Below, in pieces: positions 45,566 through 54,100 of a DNA stretch of 64,000 nt. Where the stretch lies: NCBI RefSeq assembly GCF_001426485.1, contig NZ_LMET01000001.1, forward strand, positions 1,788,505 to 1,852,504, in the 5' to 3' direction. The stretch's first letter is position 1; each line of letters begins with the position of its first letter. The DNA comes from Aeromicrobium sp. Root472D3 (GTDB taxonomy: Bacteria > Actinomycetota > Actinomycetes > Propionibacteriales > Nocardioidaceae). The notes under the pieces were generated by a model. That model made no database searches, was not told the origin of the DNA, and was given only the letters and a program-made list of their open reading frames with translations. A program made the translations under genes and the position numbers.

Positions 45566-46203
45566 GGATTCTGTCGTTCACGCCGATCGCGGTCGGTGAG
45601 CAGGAGCTGGCCCGCCGTCAGGCCCGTTACGACGAGCACAGTCCCGAGGGCGTCGAGGTCGTGCTGCGCGACATCGGCGCAGCATCGGGCGCCCCGGCGG
45701 CACTCGACACGTCCGAGGACGTCGCGACGTCCGAGCGCGCCGTGCTGGCGGCGTTCGCCGCGGCCGACCCGGAGGGCTTCGACGCGTTCCTGCCCGACTG
45801 CGTGCTCGACCCGGGCATCGACGACCAGGACGGCCTGACCCGTCCGCTGCTCGGCATCGGGCGGCTCACGGCGTCGTTCCTCGCGAGCCAGGGAACCCCG
45901 CTGTTCTCGGTGGCCCGCAACCCCGCGATCGCGGCCGAGCTCGACCGTCGCTTCGCGTCCTACGGGCTCACGGCACCCGACACGCGCGTGCTCGACCTGT
46001 CGTTCGACGCGATCGCCGACGACCGGGTCTGGAACGAGACGGTGGAGCGCAGCGTCGCCGACCTCGACGGCGGATTCGTCTTCAACGCGTGCTCGGCGGT
46101 CGACGTCGCCCCGAGCGCGGGCGGTGCGGTGCTCGTCGATCCCACGGCCACCGCGCTGCGGCTGATCGGTCTGCGAGCGTCCCTCGACGGGAGCGCCGCG
46201 TGA
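45562..46203 (+). CDS. Asp/Glu/hydantoin racemase-family protein
   Basis: 213 aa, AAGGAG before the ATG. The two expected catalytic cysteines are visible: Cys in DAFLPDCVLDPGIDD (about residue 79) and Cys in FVFNACSAVDVAP (about 179). The N-terminus RILSFTPIAVG and SPEGVEVVLRDIG match the family. Hydantoin racemases and maleate isomerases belong here. Together with the hydantoinase-type amidohydrolase this suggests a racemising step on a cyclic ureide or an isomerisation of an unsaturated dicarboxylate. The flanking residues differ enough that substrate assignment is open. Confidence 0.75.
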   Translation: MRILSFTPIAVGEQELARRQARYDEHSPEGVEVVLRDIGAASGAPAALDTSEDVATSERAVLAAFAAADPEGFDAFLPDCVLDPGIDDQDGLTRPLLGIGRLTASFLASQGTPLFSVARNPAIAAELDRRFASYGLTAPDTRVLDLSFDAIADDRVWNETVERSVADLDGGFVFNACSAVDVAPSAGGAVLVDPTATALRLIGLRASLDGSAA

Positions 46204-47564
46204 ACGCCGACGGCGGACCCGACCTGGTCGTCGCGGGTGCGGGCGGTGGCCTGGCCGCGGCCCTGCGCGCCGCGTCGCTGGGCCTCGACGTCCTGGTGGT
46301 CGAGACCAACGAGCACTTCGCGGTGGGCAACAACACCGCGATGTCGACGGCCATGATCCCGGGGGCGGGGAGCCGATGGCAGCGTGACGCGGGCGTCGAC
46401 GACTCGGCCGAGACGTTCGTCGGCGACATCATGGCCAAGACCCACGACGAGGCGGACTCCGCGCTGGCCACGACGCTGGCCGGCGTCAGCGCCGAGCTCG
46501 TGGAGTGGCTCGCCGACGAGGTCGGCATGCCCCTGTCGCTCGTCACCGACTTCGACTACCCGGGCCACAGCCGCACCCGGTGCCACACCGTGCCCGGACG
46601 GTCCGGTCGCTCGATGCTGTCGCACCTCGTGCGCGAGGCCCGCCGCCACCCGCGCATCGACTTCCTCGTCCCCGCGCACCTCGACGACGTGCTGGTGGGG
46701 GAGTCGGGCGTGCGTGCCGTCGTCGTCTCGACGCCCGGTGGCACCGAGGAGATCCCGACCGACGCGGTGCTGCTGGCGACCAACGGCTTCGCGGCGAACC
46801 GCGACCTGGTCGCGCAGCACGCCCCCGAGATCGCCGACGCGGTCTACCACGGCAGCGAGGCCTCGAGGGGCGACGCGCTCTCGATCGGCACGCGCCTCGG
46901 CGGTGCGACGGCCTACCTCGACGCGTATCAGGGGCACGCCGCCCTCGCGATGCCCGCCGCGACGCTGACCGGCTGGGCCACCGTGATGCACGGTGCCTTC
47001 CTGGTCGACCGTCACGGCCGGCGCTTCGGCGACGAGACGACCGGTTACTCCGAGTACGCCGCCGCGGTGCTGCAGCACGCGGACGGCCAGGCCTGGATCA
47101 TCCTCGACGCCCGCATCGACGAGGCGTGCTCGGTGTTCCAGGACTACCTCGACACGCGTGCGTCCGGTGCGGTCAAGTGGGCCGACACGACGCGTGAGCT
47201 CGCCGAGCAGGTCGGCATCGACGCCGACGGCCTGGAGCAGACGCTCGCGCAGACGCAGCGCATGGCCCGCGGCGACGTGAAGGACGAGCTCGGACGCACG
47301 TCGTGGGAGCAGGAGCTCACGGGGCGTCTCGCGGCGGTCGCGGTGCGCCCCGCGCTGTTCCACACCCAGGGCGGGCTGCGCGTCGACGAGCACGCCCGCG
47401 TCGTCGACGAATCCGCCACGCCGATCGCCGGCCTGTACGCGGCCGGTGGCGCAGCGATGGGCATCTCCGGCCACGGGGCCGGCGGCTACCTCGCCGGCAA
47501 CGGTCTGCTCCCGGCACTGGGCCTGTCGTACCTGGCGGCCAACCACGTGGCGGCCGGGCGCTGA
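46200..47564 (+). CDS. fumarate reductase/3-ketosteroid dehydrogenase-type flavoprotein
   Basis: 454 aa, GTG start overlapping the racemase-like stop. FAD-binding DLVVAGAGGGLAAALRAASL, VVETNEHFAVGNNTAMSTAM, a capping domain in the middle (about residues 230-330), and the C-terminal GLYAAGGAAMGISGHGAGGY. Members reduce or introduce C=C bonds adjacent to carboxylates or ketones. Last gene of the eight-gene transporter operon, followed by a terminator. It likely reduces an unsaturated acid of the pathway; electron donor not evident. Confidence 0.85.
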   Translation: MNADGGPDLVVAGAGGGLAAALRAASLGLDVLVVETNEHFAVGNNTAMSTAMIPGAGSRWQRDAGVDDSAETFVGDIMAKTHDEADSALATTLAGVSAELVEWLADEVGMPLSLVTDFDYPGHSRTRCHTVPGRSGRSMLSHLVREARRHPRIDFLVPAHLDDVLVGESGVRAVVVSTPGGTEEIPTDAVLLATNGFAANRDLVAQHAPEIADAVYHGSEASRGDALSIGTRLGGATAYLDAYQGHAALAMPAATLTGWATVMHGAFLVDRHGRRFGDETTGYSEYAAAVLQHADGQAWIILDARIDEACSVFQDYLDTRASGAVKWADTTRELAEQVGIDADGLEQTLAQTQRMARGDVKDELGRTSWEQELTGRLAAVAVRPALFHTQGGLRVDEHARVVDESATPIAGLYAAGGAAMGISGHGAGGYLAGNGLLPALGLSYLAANHVAAGR

Positions 47565-47593
47565 CCACGAGAGACCCGTACGACCCCGCACAG

Positions 47594-47631
47594 CACCGCG
47601 GCCGGCTCCCCGAGGGGAACCGGCCGCGGTG
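47594..47631. terminator. terminator between flavoprotein and M14 peptidase genes
   Basis: 12-bp perfect arms (47594-47605 and 47620-47631) plus an inner CCCC/GGGG pairing. Located between convergent genes. Confidence 0.8.
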
Positions 47632-47648
47632 TCGTCGCAGGGTCGACG

Positions 47649-50600
47649 TCAGCGGATGCGGACCTTCACCGCCTTGGTCGTGCCGGGTGCCACGAGGCCG
47701 TTGCCCGAGAAGGTGGCGCGCAGCTGGTGCGTGCCCTTCTTGAGCTTCAGCGTGACGGTGCGCGACGAGCCGGCCTTGACGTAGATCGTCTTGACCGTGC
47801 GGCCCTTGTCGGTCACGACGACCGATCCGCCGGTCGGGACGCCGGGCACCGACAGGGACACCGTGACCCGCGCCTTCTTCGCGACCTTCCACTTCTTGGC
47901 CTTCAGCGTCAGCCTCGGGCTCGCCTTCGCCACGGAGATCGCGGCGGGGGCGCTGGTCGACGCCGTGAAGCGCGCCGACGACGGCGTGAACGTCGCGACG
48001 ACCGACGTGGTGCCGGGCGTCAGGCCCGGGACCGTCAGCGTGGCCTTGCCGCCACTGGTGGCGCCGGAGGCGACGACCGTGCCGCCCGCCGTGAGCTCGA
48101 CCGTGCCGTCGAGCGAGGCGCCCGACGCGTCGGACGCGGCGACCGTCACCGACGCGGACGCCGGGTAGGTGACCGGCGAGACCGACGTGATCGAGACGCC
48201 CGATCCGCCGGGTGCCACGACCGCGTCACCCGTCGGACCCGCCCAGAACAGACCGCGGGCGGCCTGGCTCATCCCGCCCTTGGGGTGGGTGCGGAAGAAC
48301 ACCGAGGTGCCGAACACCATCGACTTGGCACCCGTCGTCGGCTTGACGTACGACACGACCGAGGCCTTGCCGGCCGCCGTCGCGGGGCCGTTCGTCTCGG
48401 TGGTGCCACGCCAGTGCCCGGCCAGGAACGGCTTGGCCGCGTACGTCTGCTCGGTCCTGACGCCCTCGCCCAGCCCGGTGAAGGAGAACGCCGGGTAGAT
48501 GAACGCACTGTCCTGCGCGTACGGCGCGAGCGCCGAACCGGCCGGCGTGTCGACGTCGACGATGCCGTTGCCCGAGCTGTTGCCGTTGACGACGGTCCCG
48601 CTCATGAGGCCGAACGACACCGCGGCGTTGAAGCCGGCGTTCGAGCGGCCCACGATCGAACCGCCGGCGTCGACGAACGCCTGGACGGCGGTGCGAGCCG
48701 CAGCCTGCGCCGACGTCGGGTTGAACGTCGAGCCGACCCACAGCACGTCGACGCCCTTGAGCAGCGTCGGGTCGGCCGCGAGCGACGCGGCCGTCAGCGG
48801 CACGAGGTCGTCGAAGCCGAGCTGCTGCAGCGAGAGCTTGTCGTCCTGCGTGCCGACGTAGCCGATCGTCAGATCGGCCAGTGCCTTGGTGCCGGCATCG
48901 TCGAGGGCGTCCAGATCGGCCTTCGTCGCGACGTCGAGGTCGATGTCGAACGTCGACGCGACCTCCTTCGCGGCGTCGTACGACTCGGGACCGACGACGG
49001 CCGATCCGTCGGCGAGCATCGAGACCTGCTCGTCGTCCTCGAGCAGGGCGTTGAGCGCCTGGTAGTCGGCGACGCCCGCGACGTCGAACGTCAGGTAGCC
49101 GGCCTTCGCCGGCGTCGAGACGTTCGACGCGGGCGCCGTGATCGGCGAGACGGTGCCGAACGGGGCGTCCGTCGTCAGGCCGACCTTGTCGACCGTGGCG
49201 CCCCACGTGTACGCGTAGCTCCAGGCCGAGATGTCGTACATCGACGGCACCTTGGCCGAGATGTCCTCGCCCAGGTCGAGCAGGGCGTTGGCCAGTCCGC
49301 GCAGGGGCTGGTGCATGTCGACGACGTACGAGCCCTTCGGGTAGGTCGTGCCGCCCACCGTCGTGTCGGCGGCCAGCGTGCCCACCTCGACGTCGTGGGT
49401 CAGCAGCTGCTGCACCAGGCGGCCGGCGTCGCTCGCCGAGCGCTGGCCGTCGCCCACGGGGATGACGTACGCCCGGGGCAGGGTGATCTTCTCCTGGTCG
49501 TCGGCGACGTCCCAGAGCGAGCGCCACTGGGTCGGGCCCGGGACGCTGCCGACCTTGCTGACCGTGAGGTTGTCCTTCGGCTCACCCGCGACGCCGCGGC
49601 GGAAGGTCTCGATCTGGTTCTTGATCATGTCCTTGGCGGTGCCGGCGGTGTTCATGTAGTCGACGATGCTCGTCATGGTCTGGTAGGCGACGGCGGAGTT
49701 GATGACGGCGTTGGCCGGCGACTGGCGTCCCGAGGGGGTGCCGTTGCGCGTCTTGGGCAGCTCGACCGTGGCGGCCGCGGCACCGAAGAACGACGCGTAC
49801 TGCGCCGTGAAGATCGGCGGGAAGTCGTCCCAGCCGTCCGGGGTGTCGCGGTAGGGGATCTTGATGTGCGCCGTGTCGGCCGACGTGTTCTCCGAGACGA
49901 TCGCGCCCGTCGTGATGTTGCGGTACGTGTTGCCCGGGATCGCGGCGTCGACGACGTCCTTCTCGACCTTGAGCGCGAGCGCGTAGTTGTGCGGCATCAC
50001 GAGGTCGTACTCGTAGTTCGAGCCGTGCGGCGGGCCGGTGGGCTCCATCTGCAGCACGCTGGTGTAGCCGTGGAAGTCGGCCGCGTAGATCGGCTGGATC
50101 GCCTGGGCCTGGCGGATGAACGACTTCGTCTCGGGCGTCGTGTTGGTGATCATGTCGCGGTTGGGGTCGAGCCCCAGCGCCGTGGCACGCGTCGCGTTGG
50201 TGCGACCGTCCGGGTTGAGCGACGGCGAGAAGTACAGGCGGTTGTTCTCGAGGATGCTGCGCACCTCGCTGAGCGGGGCCGTCGCGAGGTAGTCGATGTA
50301 CTTCATCGCCGCGTCGGTGCCCTCCCACTCGTTGCCGTGGATGTTGTTGCTGATCCAGACCGGCGTCTTGTAGTCGCGCAGCAGGGCGGCGTCCTGCGCG
50401 GCGGCGACCGGATCGGACTTCATCTCGTCCTTCCAGGCGGCCTGCTGCGCCGTCTCGGCCTCCGACTCGGGTGCCGTCACCGTGACGAGGTACAGGTCGC
50501 GTCCCTCGGTCGACTGGCCCACGACCTGCGCCGAGACCCGGTCGCTCTCCGCCATCAGGTCGAGCAGCTTCGGAGCGATCTCGGGGTGCCCGATCAGCTC

Positions 50601-50909
50601 GGCCGAGTGGGCCGCGTCGTCGGCGTTGTCGCGGTACACCTTGAGGTTCGGCTGGTACGGGTACGACGTCGGCATGCTGATCGGGTCGCCCGCGACGGCC
50701 GTCTCGGCAGCGCGCTTGACGACCTGCGCCTTGCTGAGCGGCTCGACCGTCGTGGCGGTCGAGGGACCGCGGCCGGGTGCGGGGGTCGGGGTGGACGTGG
50801 TGCCGGACGACGGCTCGACGGCTGACGCCGCGACGCTGGTGCTCGAGAGCACGCAGGTCGCGGCGAGCGCGAGACCGGTCACGCCGATGAGAGCGCGAGA
50901 GTTCCTCAC
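47649..50909 (-). CDS. secreted M14-family zinc carboxypeptidase with Ig-like C-terminus
   Basis: 1086 aa from GTG 50909 (AGGAA upstream). A signal peptide follows the start (RNSRALIGVTGLALAATC, to about residue 30), then a Ser/Thr/Pro linker. The M14 catalytic domain has NNIHGNEWEGTD (His191, Glu194), His280 in AADFHGYTS and the catalytic Glu in AATVELPKT. A middle region resembling a class I glutamine-amidotransferase-like or Rossmann domain (VDVLWVGSTFNPTSAQAA, FVDAGGSIVGRSNAG) follows. Two Ig-like domains end the protein, the last Lys-rich (LKAKKWKVAKKARVTV). No cell-wall sorting motif is seen. It is divergent from the NRPS gene and shares the intergenic PHO-box-like repeats. Confidence 0.87.
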   Translation of the reverse strand: MRNSRALIGVTGLALAATCVLSSTSVAASAVEPSSGTTSTPTPAPGRGPSTATTVEPLSKAQVVKRAAETAVAGDPISMPTSYPYQPNLKVYRDNADDAAHSAELIGHPEIAPKLLDLMAESDRVSAQVVGQSTEGRDLYLVTVTAPESEAETAQQAAWKDEMKSDPVAAAQDAALLRDYKTPVWISNNIHGNEWEGTDAAMKYIDYLATAPLSEVRSILENNRLYFSPSLNPDGRTNATRATALGLDPNRDMITNTTPETKSFIRQAQAIQPIYAADFHGYTSVLQMEPTGPPHGSNYEYDLVMPHNYALALKVEKDVVDAAIPGNTYRNITTGAIVSENTSADTAHIKIPYRDTPDGWDDFPPIFTAQYASFFGAAAATVELPKTRNGTPSGRQSPANAVINSAVAYQTMTSIVDYMNTAGTAKDMIKNQIETFRRGVAGEPKDNLTVSKVGSVPGPTQWRSLWDVADDQEKITLPRAYVIPVGDGQRSASDAGRLVQQLLTHDVEVGTLAADTTVGGTTYPKGSYVVDMHQPLRGLANALLDLGEDISAKVPSMYDISAWSYAYTWGATVDKVGLTTDAPFGTVSPITAPASNVSTPAKAGYLTFDVAGVADYQALNALLEDDEQVSMLADGSAVVGPESYDAAKEVASTFDIDLDVATKADLDALDDAGTKALADLTIGYVGTQDDKLSLQQLGFDDLVPLTAASLAADPTLLKGVDVLWVGSTFNPTSAQAAARTAVQAFVDAGGSIVGRSNAGFNAAVSFGLMSGTVVNGNSSGNGIVDVDTPAGSALAPYAQDSAFIYPAFSFTGLGEGVRTEQTYAAKPFLAGHWRGTTETNGPATAAGKASVVSYVKPTTGAKSMVFGTSVFFRTHPKGGMSQAARGLFWAGPTGDAVVAPGGSGVSITSVSPVTYPASASVTVAASDASGASLDGTVELTAGGTVVASGATSGGKATLTVPGLTPGTTSVVATFTPSSARFTASTSAPAAISVAKASPRLTLKAKKWKVAKKARVTVSLSVPGVPTGGSVVVTDKGRTVKTIYVKAGSSRTVTLKLKKGTHQLRATFSGNGLVAPGTTKAVKVRIR

Positions 50910-51008
50910 GGATGGGCTCGTTCCTGTGGGGTGCGGACGGGTGCCGCCCGGCGAGGGGGCACCCACGGGTGAGGACAGCCTGCCCTGAAGGTCGCGTGGT
51001 TGGCTACG

Positions 51009-51026
51009 GTTAACAGAGCGTTAATG
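51009..51026. promoter_or_regulatory. PHO-box-like 11-bp direct repeats (GTTAA type)
   Basis: GTTAACA (51009-51015) and GTTAATG (51020-51026), 11 bp apart start to start, 100 bp upstream of the M14 peptidase start. The spacing fits tandem binding by an OmpR/PhoB-type regulator. Confidence 0.45.
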
Positions 51027-51131
51027 TGACGATTCGGAGAAGCCTGTCGTCCCGGGCGTCGACGCCGCGCGGGGATGAGACGGGGTCACGCGGTCGAAAC
51101 ATGGCGCGACGCCGCCGACGACCGGTGCACC

Positions 51132-51149
51132 GTTCACCGCTCGTTCACG
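51132..51149. promoter_or_regulatory. PHO-box-like 11-bp direct repeats (GTTCACC type)
   Basis: GTTCACC (51132-51138) and GTTCACG (51143-51149), 11 bp apart, 22 bp before the NRPS start. They match the direct-repeat units described for PhoP boxes in Streptomyces. Being so close to the start, a bound regulator would contact or block the core promoter. Confidence 0.55.
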
Positions 51150-51170
51150 TGGTGGGCCCATGCTGGTGCC

Positions 51171-54100
51171 GTGACGGCACCGCGGCTCGATGCAGCCACC
51201 TCCTCCCTCCTGCGCTCGTCGGCAGCTCCCGGGCCCCGCACCCTGGTCGACATCGTGCGGCAGACGGCCCTCGAGGCACCCGACGCACCCGCCCTCGACA
51301 ACGGCTCGGGCGTGCTGACGTACGTCGAGTTCTGCGAGGCGGCCGACGCCTTCGCCGCCGAGCTGCACGAGCGGGGCGTCGGGCGCGGCGACACGGTCGG
51401 CGTCCGGGTCGCCTCGGGCACGATCGACCTCTACGTCGCGATCATGGGCATCCTCGTCGCCGGCGCGGCGTACGTCCCGGTCGACGTCGACGACCCCGAC
51501 TCACGGGCCCGCACGGTCTTCGAGGAGGCCGACGTCGCCGCGGTCGTCGGCAACGAGCTCGTGATCTCGTCCAGGAAGCCCGCAGGCGCCGTGGCGGACG
51601 CCGAACCGCCCTCGACGACCGACGACGCCTGGGTCATCTTCACGTCCGGCTCGACCGGCACGCCGAAGGGCGTCGCGGTGACCCACCGCTCGGCCGCCGC
51701 CTTCGTCGACGCCGAGGCCGCGCTGTTCCTGCAGGACGCGCCGCTCGGACCGGGCGACCGGGTCATGGCGGGCCTGTCGGTCGCCTTCGACGCCTCGTGC
51801 GAGGAGATGTGGCTGGCGTGGCGGCACGGGGCGTGCCTGGTGCCGGCTCCTCGCTCGCTCGTCAAGAGCGGCGGAGACCTCGGGCCGTGGATGATCGCGA
51901 ACGGCATCACGGTCGTCTCGACGGTCCCGACGCTGGTGTCGTTGTGGCCCGCCGGCGTGCTCGACGACGTCCGGCTCCTCATCGTCGGCGGCGAGGCGTG
52001 CCCGCCCGAGATCGGCGACCGCCTCGCCGGGCCCGACCGCGAGGTCTGGAACACGTACGGCCCCACCGAGGCGACCGTCGTCGCCTGCGCCGCGCAGCTC
52101 GCCCCCCGCGAGCCCGTGCGCATCGGGCTGCCGCTCGCGGGCTGGGACCTCGCGGTCGTCGACGCGCAGGGCGTGCACGTGGCGCCGGGCGAGACCGGCG
52201 AGCTGATCATCGGCGGCGTCGGGCTCGCGCGCTACCTCGACCCCGCCAAGGACGCCGAGAAGTACGCGCCGATGCCGACGCTGGGGTGGGAGCGGGCCTA
52301 CCGCAGCGGCGACCTCGTGGTGTTCGATCCCGACGGCCTGGTGTTCGGGGGTCGCGCCGACGAGCAGATCAAGATCGGCGGCCGCCGCATCGAGCTCGGC
52401 GAGATCGACAACGCGCTCCTGGGGCTGCCGGGCGTCGTGGCGGCGGCCGCCGCGATCCGCACGACCGGTGCGGGCAACAAGATCCTCGTCGGCTACGTCT
52501 CGACCGACGAGACCTTCGACCAGCGCGCGTCGCTCGACATCCTGCGCCGGCAGATGCCCGAGGCCCTCGTGCCGCGCCTGGGTCGCCTCGAGTCGATGCC
52601 GACGCGCACCTCGGGCAAGATCGACCGCGACGCCCTGCCGTGGCCGCTGCCCGGCGTCGCCTCGTCCGCCTCGGCGGCCGAGCTCGCGGGCACCGCCGCG
52701 TGGCTCAAGGACATCTGGCTCGAGCTGCTCGGCGCGGTCGTCACGAGCCCCGCCGACGACTTCTTCGCCCTGGGCGGCGGCAGCCTCAGCGCGGCCCAGC
52801 TCGTCGGCCGCCTGCGCGAGCAGTTCCCCGAGGTCACGGTGGCCGACGTGTACGCGCACCCGTCGGTGGCCGAGCTGGCCGGCACGCTCGACGCGATGTC
52901 GACGGCGCAGGCGCCACGCAACGCGTCGGTCCACCCGGTGCGCCGCTCGACCCAGGTGGCGCAGGTGCTGCTGACGATCCCGCTGCGCACCATCACGGGC
53001 CTGCGCTGGCTCACGTGGACGGCCGCCGGCTCGCACGTCGTCGCCGACGTGCTGGGGTGGACGTGGCTGCCCCAGGTGTCGTGGGCGTGGATCGTCGTCG
53101 GGGCGCTGCTGCTCGTCACGCCGCCCGGGCGCATGACGCTCGCCGCGCTGGCGGCGCGCCTGCTGCTGCACGGTGTCGAGCCGGGGCCGCACCCGCGCGG
53201 CGGTGGCGTGCACCTGCGGCTGTGGCTGGCCGAGCACGTCGCCGACGAGCTGCGGGCCGGATCGCTGTCGGGGGCGTCGATGCTCGGCCTGTACGCGAGG
53301 GCCCTGGGTGCGCGTGTCGCCCGCGACGTCGACCTGCACTCGCTGCCGCCCGTCACCGGCCTGCTGACCGTCGCCACGGGTGCGTCGGTCGAGCCGGAGG
53401 TCGACCTGACGGGCCACTGGATCGACGGCGACACGCTGCACGTCGGCGCCGTCGACATCGGGGCCGATGCGCGGATCGGCGTGCGCAGCCTGCTCGGGCC
53501 CGGTGCCCGGATCGGGGCGGGCGCCGAGATCGGTGCGGGCTCGGCGGTGTTCGGCGACGTGCCCGACGGCGAGTACTGGTCGGGCGCGCCGGCCCGTCGC
53601 ATCGGGCCGGCGAGGGGGCCGCAGACCACGACGCGCGCCCCGCGCCACCTGGGCTGGACCGTCGCCTACGGCGTCGCGGCGGTCGTCCTCGCGTGCCTCC
53701 CGGTCGTCGCGGTCGTGGTGGGAGGGCTCGCCGTCGTGCCGCTCGTCGAGCCGGCGGACGGCCTGGGCGACGCCGCCGTGCGCCTCGCGCTGGCCTCGCC
53801 CGTCGCAGCCGTGGTCGCGTTCGTGACGCTGTCGGTGCTCGTGGTCGTCGTGGTGCGCGTGCAGTCGATCGGCCTGACCAGCGGCACCCACGCCGTCCAC
53901 AGCCGTCAGGCTTGGCAGGCGTGGTCGGTGTTCCGCCTCATGGACGACGCCCGCACCTGGCTGTTCCCGCTGTACTCGAGCACCCTCACCCCCACGTGGC
54001 TGCGTCTGCTGGGGGCGCGCATCGGCGACGGCGTCGAGGCCTCGACGGTCCTGATGCTGCCGGCGCTCACGTCCGTCAACGACGGCGCCTTCCTCGCCGA

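Noticed and set aside
47727-50825. 1032-aa plus-strand open frame opposite the M14 peptidase.
   Set aside because: Arg/Val/Asp-rich shadow composition; the minus frame carries the M14 zinc site and a signal peptide.
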